Origin: Oceaniferula flava
Lineage (GTDB): Bacteria > Verrucomicrobiota > Verrucomicrobiia > Verrucomicrobiales > Akkermansiaceae
Direction of reading: 5' to 3'
Assembly: GCF_016811075.1 (NCBI RefSeq)
Contig: NZ_JAFBGL010000001.1
Location: forward strand, 653,429-717,428
Length of the DNA: 64,000 nt
Made by a program: the position numbers and the translations under genes. Shown piece by piece: positions 39,487 through 48,270 of this stretch. Below the pieces are notes generated by a model that had not been told where the DNA came from, searched no databases, and was given only the letters and a program-made list of their open reading frames with translations. Each line of letters begins with the position of its first letter. Within the stretch, counting starts at the first letter, position 1.

Positions 39487-39523
39487 AATTTCAAATGGGT
39501 TTTTGAAAATTTAGTTTGAAATT
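39487..39523 (+). promoter_or_regulatory. Candidate operator of the TetR/RND operon
   Basis: The perfect 9-bp inverted repeat AATTTCAAA (39487-39495) and TTTGAAATT (39515-39523) flanks a third, similar palindrome, TTTTGAAAA (39501-39509). The three TTTGAAA-like elements are spaced about 13 bp apart, just 30 bp before the regulator gene. The stretch is much more AT-rich than its surroundings. TetR-family repressors commonly bind such palindromes over their own promoters. Confidence 0.55.
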
Positions 39524-39553
39524 TCTCACATTGCTCCTAGTTTGGCTCTCGTC

Positions 39554-40177
39554 ATGGCGTCACCAGCAAAAGAAAGGCTCATCGAGAGCGCGATCCACGT
39601 GTTCGCGGAGGGTGGCTATCGCGGTGGCAAGGTGGCTGATATCGTCAAGGGGGCGGATGCCAACATCGCCGCGGTGAATTATCACTTTGGCTCGAAGGAC
39701 CGTTTATTTGTCGAAGCACTGCGCCAGGCCCATGCGGAAGCGAACCGCGTTTATCCGAGCAAGGGCGGGCTGCCTAGCGATGCCCCGGCGGAGGAGAAAA
39801 TCGCCTCGATTGCTCGGGCCATCCTGCGCCGATCGCTCGATCAGGGCAAGGCGGGGGACTTTAATCGGATCATGGCGCGCACCATGCAGGTGCCGGGATC
39901 TCCGGTGGAGATGATTCTCAAAGAAGTGAGGGGGCTGGAGCTGACTTATCTCGAGCAGGTGCTGAAGGGTTTGTTAGCGACCGAATCAAAACCGATCATT
40001 GAGTGGGGAAAATCAATATTTCTGCAGTTGGCGACGCTTGTTAGCAAACGGCCCGCGCCGGTGAGCGATCTTTTTCCTGAAAACCCGAGCCCTGAACAAA
40101 TCGAAGCCATGGTGGAGGTGCAAGTGGGAGTGATCCTTGCCGCACTGAAATCACTCCCCAACGAATTTCCTAACTAA
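39554..40177 (+). CDS. TetR-family transcriptional regulator (CerR-like C-terminus)
   Basis: The N-terminal helix-turn-helix domain is typical: RLIESAIHVFAEGGYRGGKVADI..GANIAAVNYHFGSKDRLF-type, here AVNYHFGSKDRLF as the recognition helix. The all-helical ligand domain (60-200) resembles the CerR/DUF1956 type. It probably represses the efflux genes that follow 11 bp after its stop and is released by a pump substrate. ATG 39554 is preferred to TTG 39542. Confidence 0.9.
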   Translation: MASPAKERLIESAIHVFAEGGYRGGKVADIVKGADANIAAVNYHFGSKDRLFVEALRQAHAEANRVYPSKGGLPSDAPAEEKIASIARAILRRSLDQGKAGDFNRIMARTMQVPGSPVEMILKEVRGLELTYLEQVLKGLLATESKPIIEWGKSIFLQLATLVSKRPAPVSDLFPENPSPEQIEAMVEVQVGVILAALKSLPNEFPN

Positions 40178-40188
40178 GTATTTCCTCT

Positions 40189-41559
40189 ATGAACACTCTC
40201 CATCGATCTCTCATTCTCACTTCAGTCATCGGTTCCGGCGTTTTGATTTCGGCCTGTGTTTCGATGCCGGGGCCGAAGGCAGGCCAGGCGAACCTTGCCA
40301 TCCCCAAGCGTTACGATGCCAGCCAAGCACCGGTGCCAGAAGTGGCGAGTGGTTTGCGTTCCCTTTTTCCCGATTCCCGAATGAATGCCTACGTCAGCAA
40401 GGCGCTCAAGGCGAACCCCGACCTGCGAGCCAGCGCGGCCCAGCTCGAGGAAGCCGGATTCAACACCCGCAAGGCCTACTCGCTTTCGCTGCCATCGCTG
40501 ACCGGAAACGGCAGCGGATCGAGGGCCGATACGCTTAGCAGCTCGACCACCGGCAGCTACTCGGCATCGTTGGACGTGCAGTGGGAACTTGATGTTTGGG
40601 GTCGGATTCGCGCCGGAGTGACCGCCGCCGCAGGCGACCGTGCCGCCGCTGAGGCTGATTACGCCGCTGCTCGTCAGTCGATTGCCGCCCAGACGATGCA
40701 GGCTTACTTTTCCCTGGTTGGAGCGGAGAAATTGTTAGCTCTCTCGAACCGCCGCCTCGCCAGTTTCCAGCAGACGCTCGATCTGGTCAACCGACGCTTC
40801 GAAGCCGGAACCGGAGATCTCAGCGAGGTGGAGCTGGCCCGCACTGATGTGGAAAATACCCGGGCACAGGTGGCCCAGCGCAAGGACAGCCGCGATCAGG
40901 CGGCACGTAATTTGGCCACGCTCACCGGCGCTTACCCCAATGCTCAAAGCCGCGCCTACAGCTGGCCATCACTGCGCCGCAGTGTGCCGGCCGGAATCCC
41001 ATCGGACGTGTTGCTCAATCGCCCGGATATCGATGCCGCCTATCAGCGCATCCGCGCGGCAGACTCGCGGGTGAAAGTTGCTCATCGCGACCTCTACCCG
41101 AGCTTTTCCCTGACCGCGAGCGCCGGTCAGCAGTCGTCCACCCTAAGAAACTTGGCCAACTCGAACTTCAGCGTTTGGTCCTTCGCAGGAAACCTCTCGG
41201 CGCCCTTGCTCGACGGAGGAAACCGGCGGGCTGAGCTCGGTGCCGCCAATGCCCGCGCCAAGCAGGCGCTCGCAGCCTATCAATCGACCGTGCTGGATGC
41301 CTTCAAAGAAGTGGAAAACGCGCTCGGCTCGGAACGCTACCTGAGCCGTCAGCAGAACTCCTATCAATCCGCGCTCAAGGCCGCGAAGAACGCGGAGGAG
41401 CAAATTCTACGCAACTACGAAACCGGTCTGGTGGAAATCCTGACCCTGCTCGATTCCCAACGCCGCTCGTTCGATACCGAGGAGTCGCTCATCAATACTC
41501 AAGCACTGCGCTATCAGAACCGTGTCAGCCTGGCACTCGCTCTTGGCAAAGGTCTCTAA
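40189..41559 (+). CDS. Outer-membrane efflux lipoprotein, NodT/OprM family
   Basis: The outer-membrane channel of a tripartite pump. The signal peptide ends in a lipobox, LISAC, so Cys23 is likely acylated. Two outer-membrane efflux repeats follow (about 60-240 and 260-450), with YSASLDVQWELDVWGRIR, VELARTDVENTRAQVAQRKDSR (here VELARTDVENTRAQVAQ) and LNRPDIDAAYQRIRAADSRV. Length 456 is normal. It is the second gene of the regulator-channel-adaptor-pump operon. Confidence 0.94.
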   Translation: MNTLHRSLILTSVIGSGVLISACVSMPGPKAGQANLAIPKRYDASQAPVPEVASGLRSLFPDSRMNAYVSKALKANPDLRASAAQLEEAGFNTRKAYSLSLPSLTGNGSGSRADTLSSSTTGSYSASLDVQWELDVWGRIRAGVTAAAGDRAAAEADYAAARQSIAAQTMQAYFSLVGAEKLLALSNRRLASFQQTLDLVNRRFEAGTGDLSEVELARTDVENTRAQVAQRKDSRDQAARNLATLTGAYPNAQSRAYSWPSLRRSVPAGIPSDVLLNRPDIDAAYQRIRAADSRVKVAHRDLYPSFSLTASAGQQSSTLRNLANSNFSVWSFAGNLSAPLLDGGNRRAELGAANARAKQALAAYQSTVLDAFKEVENALGSERYLSRQQNSYQSALKAAKNAEEQILRNYETGLVEILTLLDSQRRSFDTEESLINTQALRYQNRVSLALALGKGL

Positions 41560-41577
41560 CATCTATCTTTATTTACC

Positions 41578-42717
41578 ATGCAAAATGTTCTTAAAATCGC
41601 TGTCCCTCTACTGATCATCGGTGGAGCCTTTATGTTAGGGAAGCTGCTGATCAGCACTAAGGAGGAACCCAAGAGTCGCCCTCCGGTGGCTGTGGTGCCC
41701 CAGGTGGATGTGACCAGTGTGGCGTTGGCCGACCACCGACCACCGGTGCAAAGCTTCGGCACCGTGCAAAGTTATTTTGAAACCTCTCTGACCGCGCAGG
41801 TCAGCGGACAAATCATCGAAGTGGCTCCAAAATTCAGAGTGGGGGAGCGGGTTAAAAAAGGTCAGCTGTTAGTCCGTCTGGACGATACCGATTACCAATC
41901 CGCCCTAGCCACCCAGCAGGCGAATCTGGAGCTGCAGAAACGCACACTCGCCGAGGAAGAAATTCTCGCCAAACAAGCGTCCGAAGACTGGCTGGCATCC
42001 GGTCGCAAGCTGGCCAAGGCGTCATCCTTCGTGCTGCGCAAACCGCAACTGGCGACCGCGAAAGCGAACATTGCCTCCGCTGAAGCCGCGATCCAGAAAG
42101 CCCTGGCTGATATCGATCGCACCCAGCTCAGAGCTCCCTACGATGCCATGGTTACGGAACGGAATGCATCGCTGGGCAATCTCGCCACCTCGCAAAGTTC
42201 CCTCGGCACCCTGGTGGCCACCGAGCGCGCCGAAGTCCGACTGCCACTCACCGCTGAGCAGGCGGTGCGCGTGGACGTCCCCAGCGATGAGGACTTAGTG
42301 CTCACCACACCCACCCAACCGGGGGCTAGCTGGAAGGCCACATTGACTCGCACGGAACCCACTGTGGACCCTCAGAACCAGGTGACCTATGTCATCGCGG
42401 AAATCGAAAACCCGTATGCGGAGGACAAGGCTCCTTTGCCGGTAGGCACCTTCGTCAATGCCTCGATCCCGGCGCGGGTCATTGCGCAAACCTACCAAGT
42501 GCCCGAAGCCGCGGTGGTCAACGATGCCTTTGTCTGGATTCTCGACGCCGAGAACAAATTGGTCAAAGCCGCTGCCGAGCGTGTCTACAGCTATGAGTCC
42601 AGCGCGTATGTGAAGATCGATTCCCAAGATCTCGAATCGCCCCTGCAAATTGTCACCCGTCCGCTCAGCAACTTCAGTGCGGGGATGACCGTGAAGGCTG
42701 CAGGCGAAGCCAAGTAG
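41578..42717 (+). CDS. RND efflux periplasmic adaptor (membrane fusion protein)
   Basis: It links the inner-membrane pump to the outer-membrane channel. An N-terminal signal anchor (about 5-22) is followed by the lipoyl half-motif VSGQIIEVAPKFRVGERVKKGQLLVRLDD, a helical hairpin (100-165), TQLRAPYDAMVTERNASLGN, and a beta-barrel and membrane-proximal domain. The length of 379 is typical. It starts 18 bp after the channel gene. Confidence 0.94.
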   Translation: MQNVLKIAVPLLIIGGAFMLGKLLISTKEEPKSRPPVAVVPQVDVTSVALADHRPPVQSFGTVQSYFETSLTAQVSGQIIEVAPKFRVGERVKKGQLLVRLDDTDYQSALATQQANLELQKRTLAEEEILAKQASEDWLASGRKLAKASSFVLRKPQLATAKANIASAEAAIQKALADIDRTQLRAPYDAMVTERNASLGNLATSQSSLGTLVATERAEVRLPLTAEQAVRVDVPSDEDLVLTTPTQPGASWKATLTRTEPTVDPQNQVTYVIAEIENPYAEDKAPLPVGTFVNASIPARVIAQTYQVPEAAVVNDAFVWILDAENKLVKAAAERVYSYESSAYVKIDSQDLESPLQIVTRPLSNFSAGMTVKAAGEAK

Positions 42718-42741
42718 GCGACCACTTTTTCCCATATTGCC

Positions 42742-45700
42742 ATGTCGCCTTTAGAAAAACACAAGTTTATCACCTGGTTCGCAAGCAACCCGGTGGTGGC
42801 CAATATCATGATGTTCACCATCCTCGCTGCGGGGGTGTTCACTGCTCTCTCCGTGCGTAAGGAGGGCTTTCCCGCCTTTGCCGCTGAGACTGTCACGGTA
42901 ACCGTTCCCATCCGTGGTGGCACGCCCGAGGATGTGGAGCGTGGTGTGGCCATCAAGATCGAGGAGTCGCTGCAGTCGGTGAACGGCATCGACCACGTCC
43001 GCTCCGTGAGTCAGGACAGCGTGGCCACCGTCACCATCCAGGCGAAGGAGGGTTACCCGGTGACCAAGCTGCTCGACGATGTCAAAATCCAGGTAGACGC
43101 CATTCCCTCCTTCCCGGAGCAGGCGGAGAACCCAGTGATCACGGAGACTCGCAGGGAGAATACCGTGCTCTGGGTGGAGCTCTACGGCGATGCACCGGAA
43201 GCGGTGCTCAAAGAAACGGCCCGGAAAGTGAGAGATGAGCTGCTGCGACAGCCGGCGATTTCCAATGTCGAAACCTTCGGCGGCAGGGACTACGAGATTT
43301 CCATTGAGCCATCGGAAGAAAAACTCCGCCTCTACAACCTGACCTTCACCGAGCTGGCCGATGCCATCAGTAACAATTCGGTGGACCTCGGCGGCGGTGT
43401 GGTGCGCTCCGAGCGTGGCGACATTTCATTGCGCTCGAGAGATCAGGCGTATTACAAAAAGGACTTTGAAAATATCCCAGTGCGCACCAATGCCGATGGC
43501 ACCCGAATCTTCGTCAAGGATGTGGCGGATGTGCGTGATGCCTTTGTCGATCAGGATTACTTGAACCGTTTTCGTGGTAAACCGACGACCAGTTTGAAAA
43601 TTGTCACCGAGGGCACCGACGATATTCTCAAGGCCGTCGCGCAGGCTCGCAAGGTGGTGAAAGAATACAAGAATCTGCCCGAGGGGGTGGAGATCGCCGG
43701 TTGGCTTGATGGCGCGACCAATATCCGCGACCGTCTTGTCCTGTTAGGAAAGAACGGTGGCGTAGGTGTCATTCTGGTGCTGGTCATTCTGATGGTATTC
43801 CTCAACCTGCGTCTCGCATTTTGGGTGGCCATCGGGATCCCTGTTTCTCTCGCCGGCGCGGTGACGCTTTTCCCGATTCCGGGCATCGACATGTCGGTGA
43901 ACGTGATCTCGGCCTTTGGTTTTCTCGTGGTGTTAGGGATCGTGGTGGATGATGCCATCGTCATTGGTGAGTCGATCTACTCGGAAAAAGAACATCAAAA
44001 GCACCCCAACGAGCGCGAGAGCCCGATCCGCGCGACCGTGCGAGGGGTCAGCAAGGTGGTCACTCCGGCGACCTTTGGTGTGATCACCACCATCGCCGCC
44101 TTCCTGCCGCTGACGCAGGTCAGTGGGCGAATGGGGAATGTCTTCGGCCAGATTGCCACCACGGTGATCTTCTGCCTGATTTTCTCGCTGGTGGAATCGA
44201 AGCTCGTGCTTCCTTCCCACCTGGCGCACATCGATGTGCACAAGAAACCGAGGAACGCGATTTCTCGAGCTTGGGCGCGCTTCCAAGAGGCGGTCGCCGG
44301 TGGCCTGAAGTGGTTCATCGAGCGGGTTTACAGCCCGACCATCAACACCCTGATCCCATGGCGCTACGCCACTTTTGCGGGGTTCTTGGCGGTGCTCATC
44401 GTGGTGTTCTCCCTATTCCCGGCCGGCCAACTGCGCTTTGTCTTTTTCCCTAACATTTATCGCGACAACGCTTCCGTGAACCTGGAACTGGAGCAGGGGC
44501 AATCGGTGGAATACTTGCACGCTAACACCCAGCGCATCGCCGATATCGCTCGAGAGCTTGGTGCCCGCTACGAGGAAGAGTATGGGCACAATCCCTTCAC
44601 GGAAATTCAGATTTCCTCGAGCTCGAACACCTCAAGCTCGATTGCCGTGGAGTTCACCCGATCGACCACACGTGAGTTCTTGCCCACTGAAAAAATCATT
44701 CAGGACTGGCGCAAGGCGGTGGGCAATGTGGCGGGCGCTCGCTCGCTTACCCTGACCTCGCGAGCCGGCCCTCCGGGGGGCGATCTGGTGATTAATCTGG
44801 AAAGTGAGAACTTGGAAGAACTCAAGGCCGCGGCGGACGACCTCAAGGAAGTCATCGCCACTTATCCAGGAGTCTACGATATCTTGGATACCTTCGACTC
44901 CGGTAAACCTGAGATCCTTTACTCGATCACTCCGGCTGGCCAGGCGGCGGATTTGAACAAACTCGATCTTGCTAACAACGTGCGTGATGGCTTCTACGGG
45001 CGCGAAGCTCAGCGGGTGCAACGCGGCCGCGATGAGGTCAAGGTGATGGTGCGCTATCCTCTGGAGCAGCGAAGCTCTCTCGACACTCTGCGCGATATGC
45101 GCATCCGCAAAGACGATGGAACCACGGTGCCATTCTCCGTGGTGGCGGACACCCATTACTCGGAGTCGCTGGCGTCCATTGAACGCTACGATTACAAACG
45201 GGTGGTGGCTGTGGAGGCATCGATTAATAAAGCGGTGACCTCTTCGGAAGAAATTCTCAACCGTCTGGAAGCCGAGTATTTTCCCGAGATGAAATCCCAC
45301 TACCCGGCGATCTCCATTAGTCAGAGTGGTGAGGCCGAGCAGCGTGCCAAATCGAAGAAATCGCTGCTCACCGGATTCCTCTTCTCGACGATTTTCATCT
45401 ACATCCTGATCGCCATTCCGCTGAAGAGCTACATCAAACCTCTGATCATCATGTCGGTGATTCCATTCGGTATTATCGGGGCTCTGTTAGGACACTATCT
45501 GATGGGGATCCCGGTTTCCATTCTGTCGGTCTTCGGCATCTTGGCACTGTCCGGTGTGGTGGTGAATGACTCCTTGGTGCTGGTGTGTCGCGTGGATGAC
45601 CTGCGCGAAGAGGGGCTCAGTCTGTTGGACGCCTGCCGTAGGGCAGGGGCCGACCGTTTCCGTGCGATTCTACTGACCTCGCTGACCACCTTCTTCGGTC

Positions 45701-45873
45701 TGGCTCCGCTGTTGATTGAAACCGAGGTGCAGGCGCAGTTCTTGAAACCGATGGCTGCTTCGTTGGCCTTTGGCATCTTGTTTGCTACGATCATCACACT
45801 CTTCCTGCTGCCGCTGTTGATGATCATTGCGAAGGATATCAAAGATGGCGTGCTGGGCTTCTTCCGGGCCTAG
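42742..45873 (+). CDS. RND efflux transporter permease (AcrB/HAE1-like)
   Basis: A proton-driven inner-membrane exporter of 1043 residues with 12 helices and two large periplasmic loops. TM4 has the proton-relay pair in VVLGIVVDDAIVIGESIY, and TM10 has the matching lysine-region helix. Motifs such as RGGTPEDVERGVAIKIEESL, SGEAEQRAKSKKSLLTG and GVVVNDSLVLVCRV fit the HAE-type family, in the group nearer to MdtBC/CusA-like relatives without an obvious metal site. Drugs, bile salts or lipids are likely substrates. Confidence 0.95.
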   Translation: MSPLEKHKFITWFASNPVVANIMMFTILAAGVFTALSVRKEGFPAFAAETVTVTVPIRGGTPEDVERGVAIKIEESLQSVNGIDHVRSVSQDSVATVTIQAKEGYPVTKLLDDVKIQVDAIPSFPEQAENPVITETRRENTVLWVELYGDAPEAVLKETARKVRDELLRQPAISNVETFGGRDYEISIEPSEEKLRLYNLTFTELADAISNNSVDLGGGVVRSERGDISLRSRDQAYYKKDFENIPVRTNADGTRIFVKDVADVRDAFVDQDYLNRFRGKPTTSLKIVTEGTDDILKAVAQARKVVKEYKNLPEGVEIAGWLDGATNIRDRLVLLGKNGGVGVILVLVILMVFLNLRLAFWVAIGIPVSLAGAVTLFPIPGIDMSVNVISAFGFLVVLGIVVDDAIVIGESIYSEKEHQKHPNERESPIRATVRGVSKVVTPATFGVITTIAAFLPLTQVSGRMGNVFGQIATTVIFCLIFSLVESKLVLPSHLAHIDVHKKPRNAISRAWARFQEAVAGGLKWFIERVYSPTINTLIPWRYATFAGFLAVLIVVFSLFPAGQLRFVFFPNIYRDNASVNLELEQGQSVEYLHANTQRIADIARELGARYEEEYGHNPFTEIQISSSSNTSSSIAVEFTRSTTREFLPTEKIIQDWRKAVGNVAGARSLTLTSRAGPPGGDLVINLESENLEELKAAADDLKEVIATYPGVYDILDTFDSGKPEILYSITPAGQAADLNKLDLANNVRDGFYGREAQRVQRGRDEVKVMVRYPLEQRSSLDTLRDMRIRKDDGTTVPFSVVADTHYSESLASIERYDYKRVVAVEASINKAVTSSEEILNRLEAEYFPEMKSHYPAISISQSGEAEQRAKSKKSLLTGFLFSTIFIYILIAIPLKSYIKPLIIMSVIPFGIIGALLGHYLMGIPVSILSVFGILALSGVVVNDSLVLVCRVDDLREEGLSLLDACRRAGADRFRAILLTSLTTFFGLAPLLIETEVQAQFLKPMAASLAFGILFATIITLFLLPLLMIIAKDIKDGVLGFFRA

Positions 45874-45905
45874 CCGGCATGGCTAGCTGTCTTCAACCTC
45901 AGACC

Positions 45906-46316
45906 ATGACTTTAGTAAACCTTCCCATCTCGACTCCAGCCTTGCTGTTTCCTGCGGTGAGTCTGCTGTTTCTTTCCTACACCAACCGATTTCTGCATCT
46001 CTCGGCACTGATCCGCAAGCTGCACCGAGACTGGTTAGAGCACGACGACCAACTGCTGCTTGTTCAGATTTCCAACCTGAGACGACGTCTGGTGCTGATT
46101 CGCTGGATGCAATTGTTGGGGGCTGTCTGCTTGTTCTTGTGTGTATGCTCGATGCTTTCCGTGGTCTTTGGGCTGCCGACACTGGCAGTGAGCACCTTCG
46201 TCGTGGCGCTGTGTTTCATGGCCACCTCACTCGCCGGACTGATGGTCGAGGTCTGGATTTCCGGCGGGGCACTGCGCATCATGCTGCGCAGCCTGGAAGA
46301 AGGTCGGAACACCTAG
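45906..46316 (+). CDS. DUF2721-type membrane protein
   Basis: The motif ISTPALLFPAVSLLFLSYTNRFLHLSALIRKLH at the N-terminus is the DUF2721 hallmark (quoted core: STPALLFPAVSLLFLSYTNR). Three membrane helices are visible, near 10-30, 70-95 and 98-120. Function unknown. The ATG at 45906 puts the conserved block near the start. It follows the pump by 32 bp but need not be part of it. It converges with the SUFU-domain gene. Confidence 0.8.
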   Translation: MTLVNLPISTPALLFPAVSLLFLSYTNRFLHLSALIRKLHRDWLEHDDQLLLVQISNLRRRLVLIRWMQLLGAVCLFLCVCSMLSVVFGLPTLAVSTFVVALCFMATSLAGLMVEVWISGGALRIMLRSLEEGRNT

Positions 46317-46329
46317 TCGGCGCAAAGCG

Positions 46330-46998
46330 TTAGACCACAGGGTCACGATCGAGGTCCGAGTAGGGGTAGTGACCGGCGTCCTTGAGCTTTTGAATCAGCT
46401 GCGCGCCGCCATGCTCGCGGGCGGCGTCCATTTCCGAGCGGAACACTTCGATAACGACCATCACGCCAAAGAGAGCCGATTTCTCCTTGGCCGTCTCGGA
46501 GGGGTAGGCATCGAAAAGAAAGCACTTGCCACCGATCTTTTCCATCTCCTTGGGAAACTCGCAGGTCTCGTTCGGATTCAGCGTCGCCTGAGCGCTGTAT
46601 TGCGCGATCACGTTGAGCACCGAGTTGATATTTGTGTGGGCTTGGCCAAATGGAGTTTGCTCGTTTTTCGCCTGCTCCAGATCCATCGCATGGCGAGTGA
46701 ACATGACGAGTTCGTAGAGCTCGAAGACATCATTGGCTGATCCCTCCTCGGGGTTCTCCGACAGTTCCTTGGTGGCAATGCCGAGCCCCTCGACTCCGTT
46801 CGGAAAGTAGTAAAGATCCAACCCGCCGCCGGCGGCATAGGGGATGATCGCGTGCATCACCATGTCATGTTCCGGACCCAAGCGATCGACCATCAGAGCG
46901 GTCTTCTGGTCATACCACTGCTGCGCCATGACTTCATCGAACTCGGGGCTGGCAGGTGGGTTTTTCTTACTGAAGAACTTGATGATTTTATCGAACAT
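46330..46998 (-). CDS. Suppressor of fused (SUFU)-domain protein (tentative)
   Basis: The protein has 222 residues and is cytoplasmic. The last third, LFGVMVVIEVFRSEMDAAREHGG followed by QLIQKLKDAGHYP and DRDPVV, fits the end of bacterial SUFU-like domains (a strand, an E-x-E/H-G helix, then an asparagine- or aspartate-rich 'DxxRxxV' end), and HAIIPYAAGGGLDLYYFP with a following GIATKELS fits the beginning. In bacteria these domains occur in immunity proteins and in proteins of unknown role. It has no toxin neighbour. It starts 22 bp after ychJ on the same strand. ATG 46998 is chosen because the upstream part is low complexity. Confidence 0.5.
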   Translation of the reverse strand: MFDKIIKFFSKKNPPASPEFDEVMAQQWYDQKTALMVDRLGPEHDMVMHAIIPYAAGGGLDLYYFPNGVEGLGIATKELSENPEEGSANDVFELYELVMFTRHAMDLEQAKNEQTPFGQAHTNINSVLNVIAQYSAQATLNPNETCEFPKEMEKIGGKCFLFDAYPSETAKEKSALFGVMVVIEVFRSEMDAAREHGGAQLIQKLKDAGHYPYSDLDRDPVV

Positions 46999-47020
46999 AA
47001 CAGCAGGAGGTGACGGGGGC

Positions 47021-47476
47021 TTAACCCTTGTCATCAAGGTATTTCCAATCGCCTTTGTAGCGCTTGAAGCGTGAGTGCTCGTGCTGCTCGTGCGGTTCGC
47101 CTTCGACGTAGCACTCGGCCAGGAACTCCACCTTGCCGGTCTTGTCCGAGGGGCCGCCTTTGGAAGTCTTGAGGATGGTGAGGAACTGCCAGCTGATGTT
47201 GTGGATTTTCTTTTCCAACTGCTTTTTCAAACCGGGCTCCCGGGTGTCAGGGTGGGTGGTTTCCACGATGTAGTCGCTGAGACGGAAAAAGTAGGCGCTG
47301 TAACGCGAACGCATCAGCTCTTCTGCGGTGGCTGCTTTCGCTTTGCGATAGTGCAGCGGCATGCAGCAGAGGTAATAGCTAACGCCACTCTTACAGGGAC
47401 ACAGCGACTCGGCACGTGTCTTGGGGGCCTCGTCTTGGACGTCATCTTCCGGCAGGTCTTCAATGGGATCGCTCAC
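47021..47476 (-). CDS. ychJ: YchJ-family protein with SEC-C motif
   Basis: The zinc-binding SEC-C motif is CPCKSGVSYYLCC, followed by TAEELMRSRYSAYFFRLSDYIVETTHP and the NTF2-like domain with EFLAECYVEGEPHEQHEHSRF. This is the YchJ consensus along the full length. Function unknown; the family is common in proteobacteria. GTG 47476 gives MSDPIEDLPEDD as the start; TTG 47512 is the alternative. Confidence 0.85.
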   Translation of the reverse strand: MSDPIEDLPEDDVQDEAPKTRAESLCPCKSGVSYYLCCMPLHYRKAKAATAEELMRSRYSAYFFRLSDYIVETTHPDTREPGLKKQLEKKIHNISWQFLTILKTSKGGPSDKTGKVEFLAECYVEGEPHEQHEHSRFKRYKGDWKYLDDKG

Positions 47477-47536
47477 AGCCGTGATGCTAGGCCGTGACGG
47501 CGTCTTATCCAATGATAATCGGACGAGGGGAGGGTT

Positions 47537-48178
47537 TTACTTTTTCGGCACTTCGATCAGCAACGGAGATTGCGCAAGATCGGAGGGCGCGACGGCCAGT
47601 TCATTGAGCGGTAGATTATTCACTGCTCCATAGCGCTGCTTGGCGATGCGCTGCACGGTCGGGTGTTTCAAGTTGTAGGCTTTGAACGGACGTGGCTGGC
47701 AGAGCTCGATGCCGCCGGCTTCTTTGTAAACTTTCCAGACGAGCTCGGAGCAGTAGATCTTGTCGTCTGACCAGCGGAACTGGAGGTCGTAGTTCTTGCC
47801 CAGCTGTTGATTGCAGTAGTGTTCCGCCCGCGCCATGGTTTGTGCATTGATGTGCTGCTCGGCGTTTTTTAATCGCATCGCGTAAAAGGTCGAGGGACTG
47901 CGTGCGATGAAGCTTTTCAAGGGAGTGATGCGCACCGGCTGAACCGCTTCGATCACCATCGGGTCTCCGTTTCGAAAAAACACCATGCCGACGTGAGTCC
48001 ATGGGGAGTTGGTCGCGGCTTTGATGGCCTTGCCCTGACTGCTGTTGGTCGATTGGAAAACGATGTCTCCGTTCTGCAGTTGGTAGGGATTATGGCTGCG
48101 GGATTTGAACAGACCGGCGAGGGCGACCGAGCCAAAGGTCAGGGCGCAGAGGAGGAGCAGGGCGACAGGTTTTTTCAT
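47537..48178 (-). CDS. Exported YiiX/YebB-like cysteine hydrolase (permuted NlpC/P60 type)
   Basis: A signal peptide (KKPVALLLLCALTFGSVALA) leads to a papain-like permuted domain: LQNGDIVFQSTNSSQGKAI, TNSPWTHVGMVF with the catalytic His, and IYCSELVWKVY with the catalytic Cys. Relatives act on peptidoglycan amides or lipids in the periplasm. Length 213. It lies 60 bp upstream of ychJ and downstream of the phospholipase D gene. Confidence 0.85.
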   Translation of the reverse strand: MKKPVALLLLCALTFGSVALAGLFKSRSHNPYQLQNGDIVFQSTNSSQGKAIKAATNSPWTHVGMVFFRNGDPMVIEAVQPVRITPLKSFIARSPSTFYAMRLKNAEQHINAQTMARAEHYCNQQLGKNYDLQFRWSDDKIYCSELVWKVYKEAGGIELCQPRPFKAYNLKHPTVQRIAKQRYGAVNNLPLNELAVAPSDLAQSPLLIEVPKK

Positions 48179-48270
48179 AGTTCCAATACCCTCTCACGAA
48201 TGGAAACGTTCTGAAAGTCACTAATCTCGATGTTGACATCGATTCAAGTGATATAGCGTGAACGTTTTGG

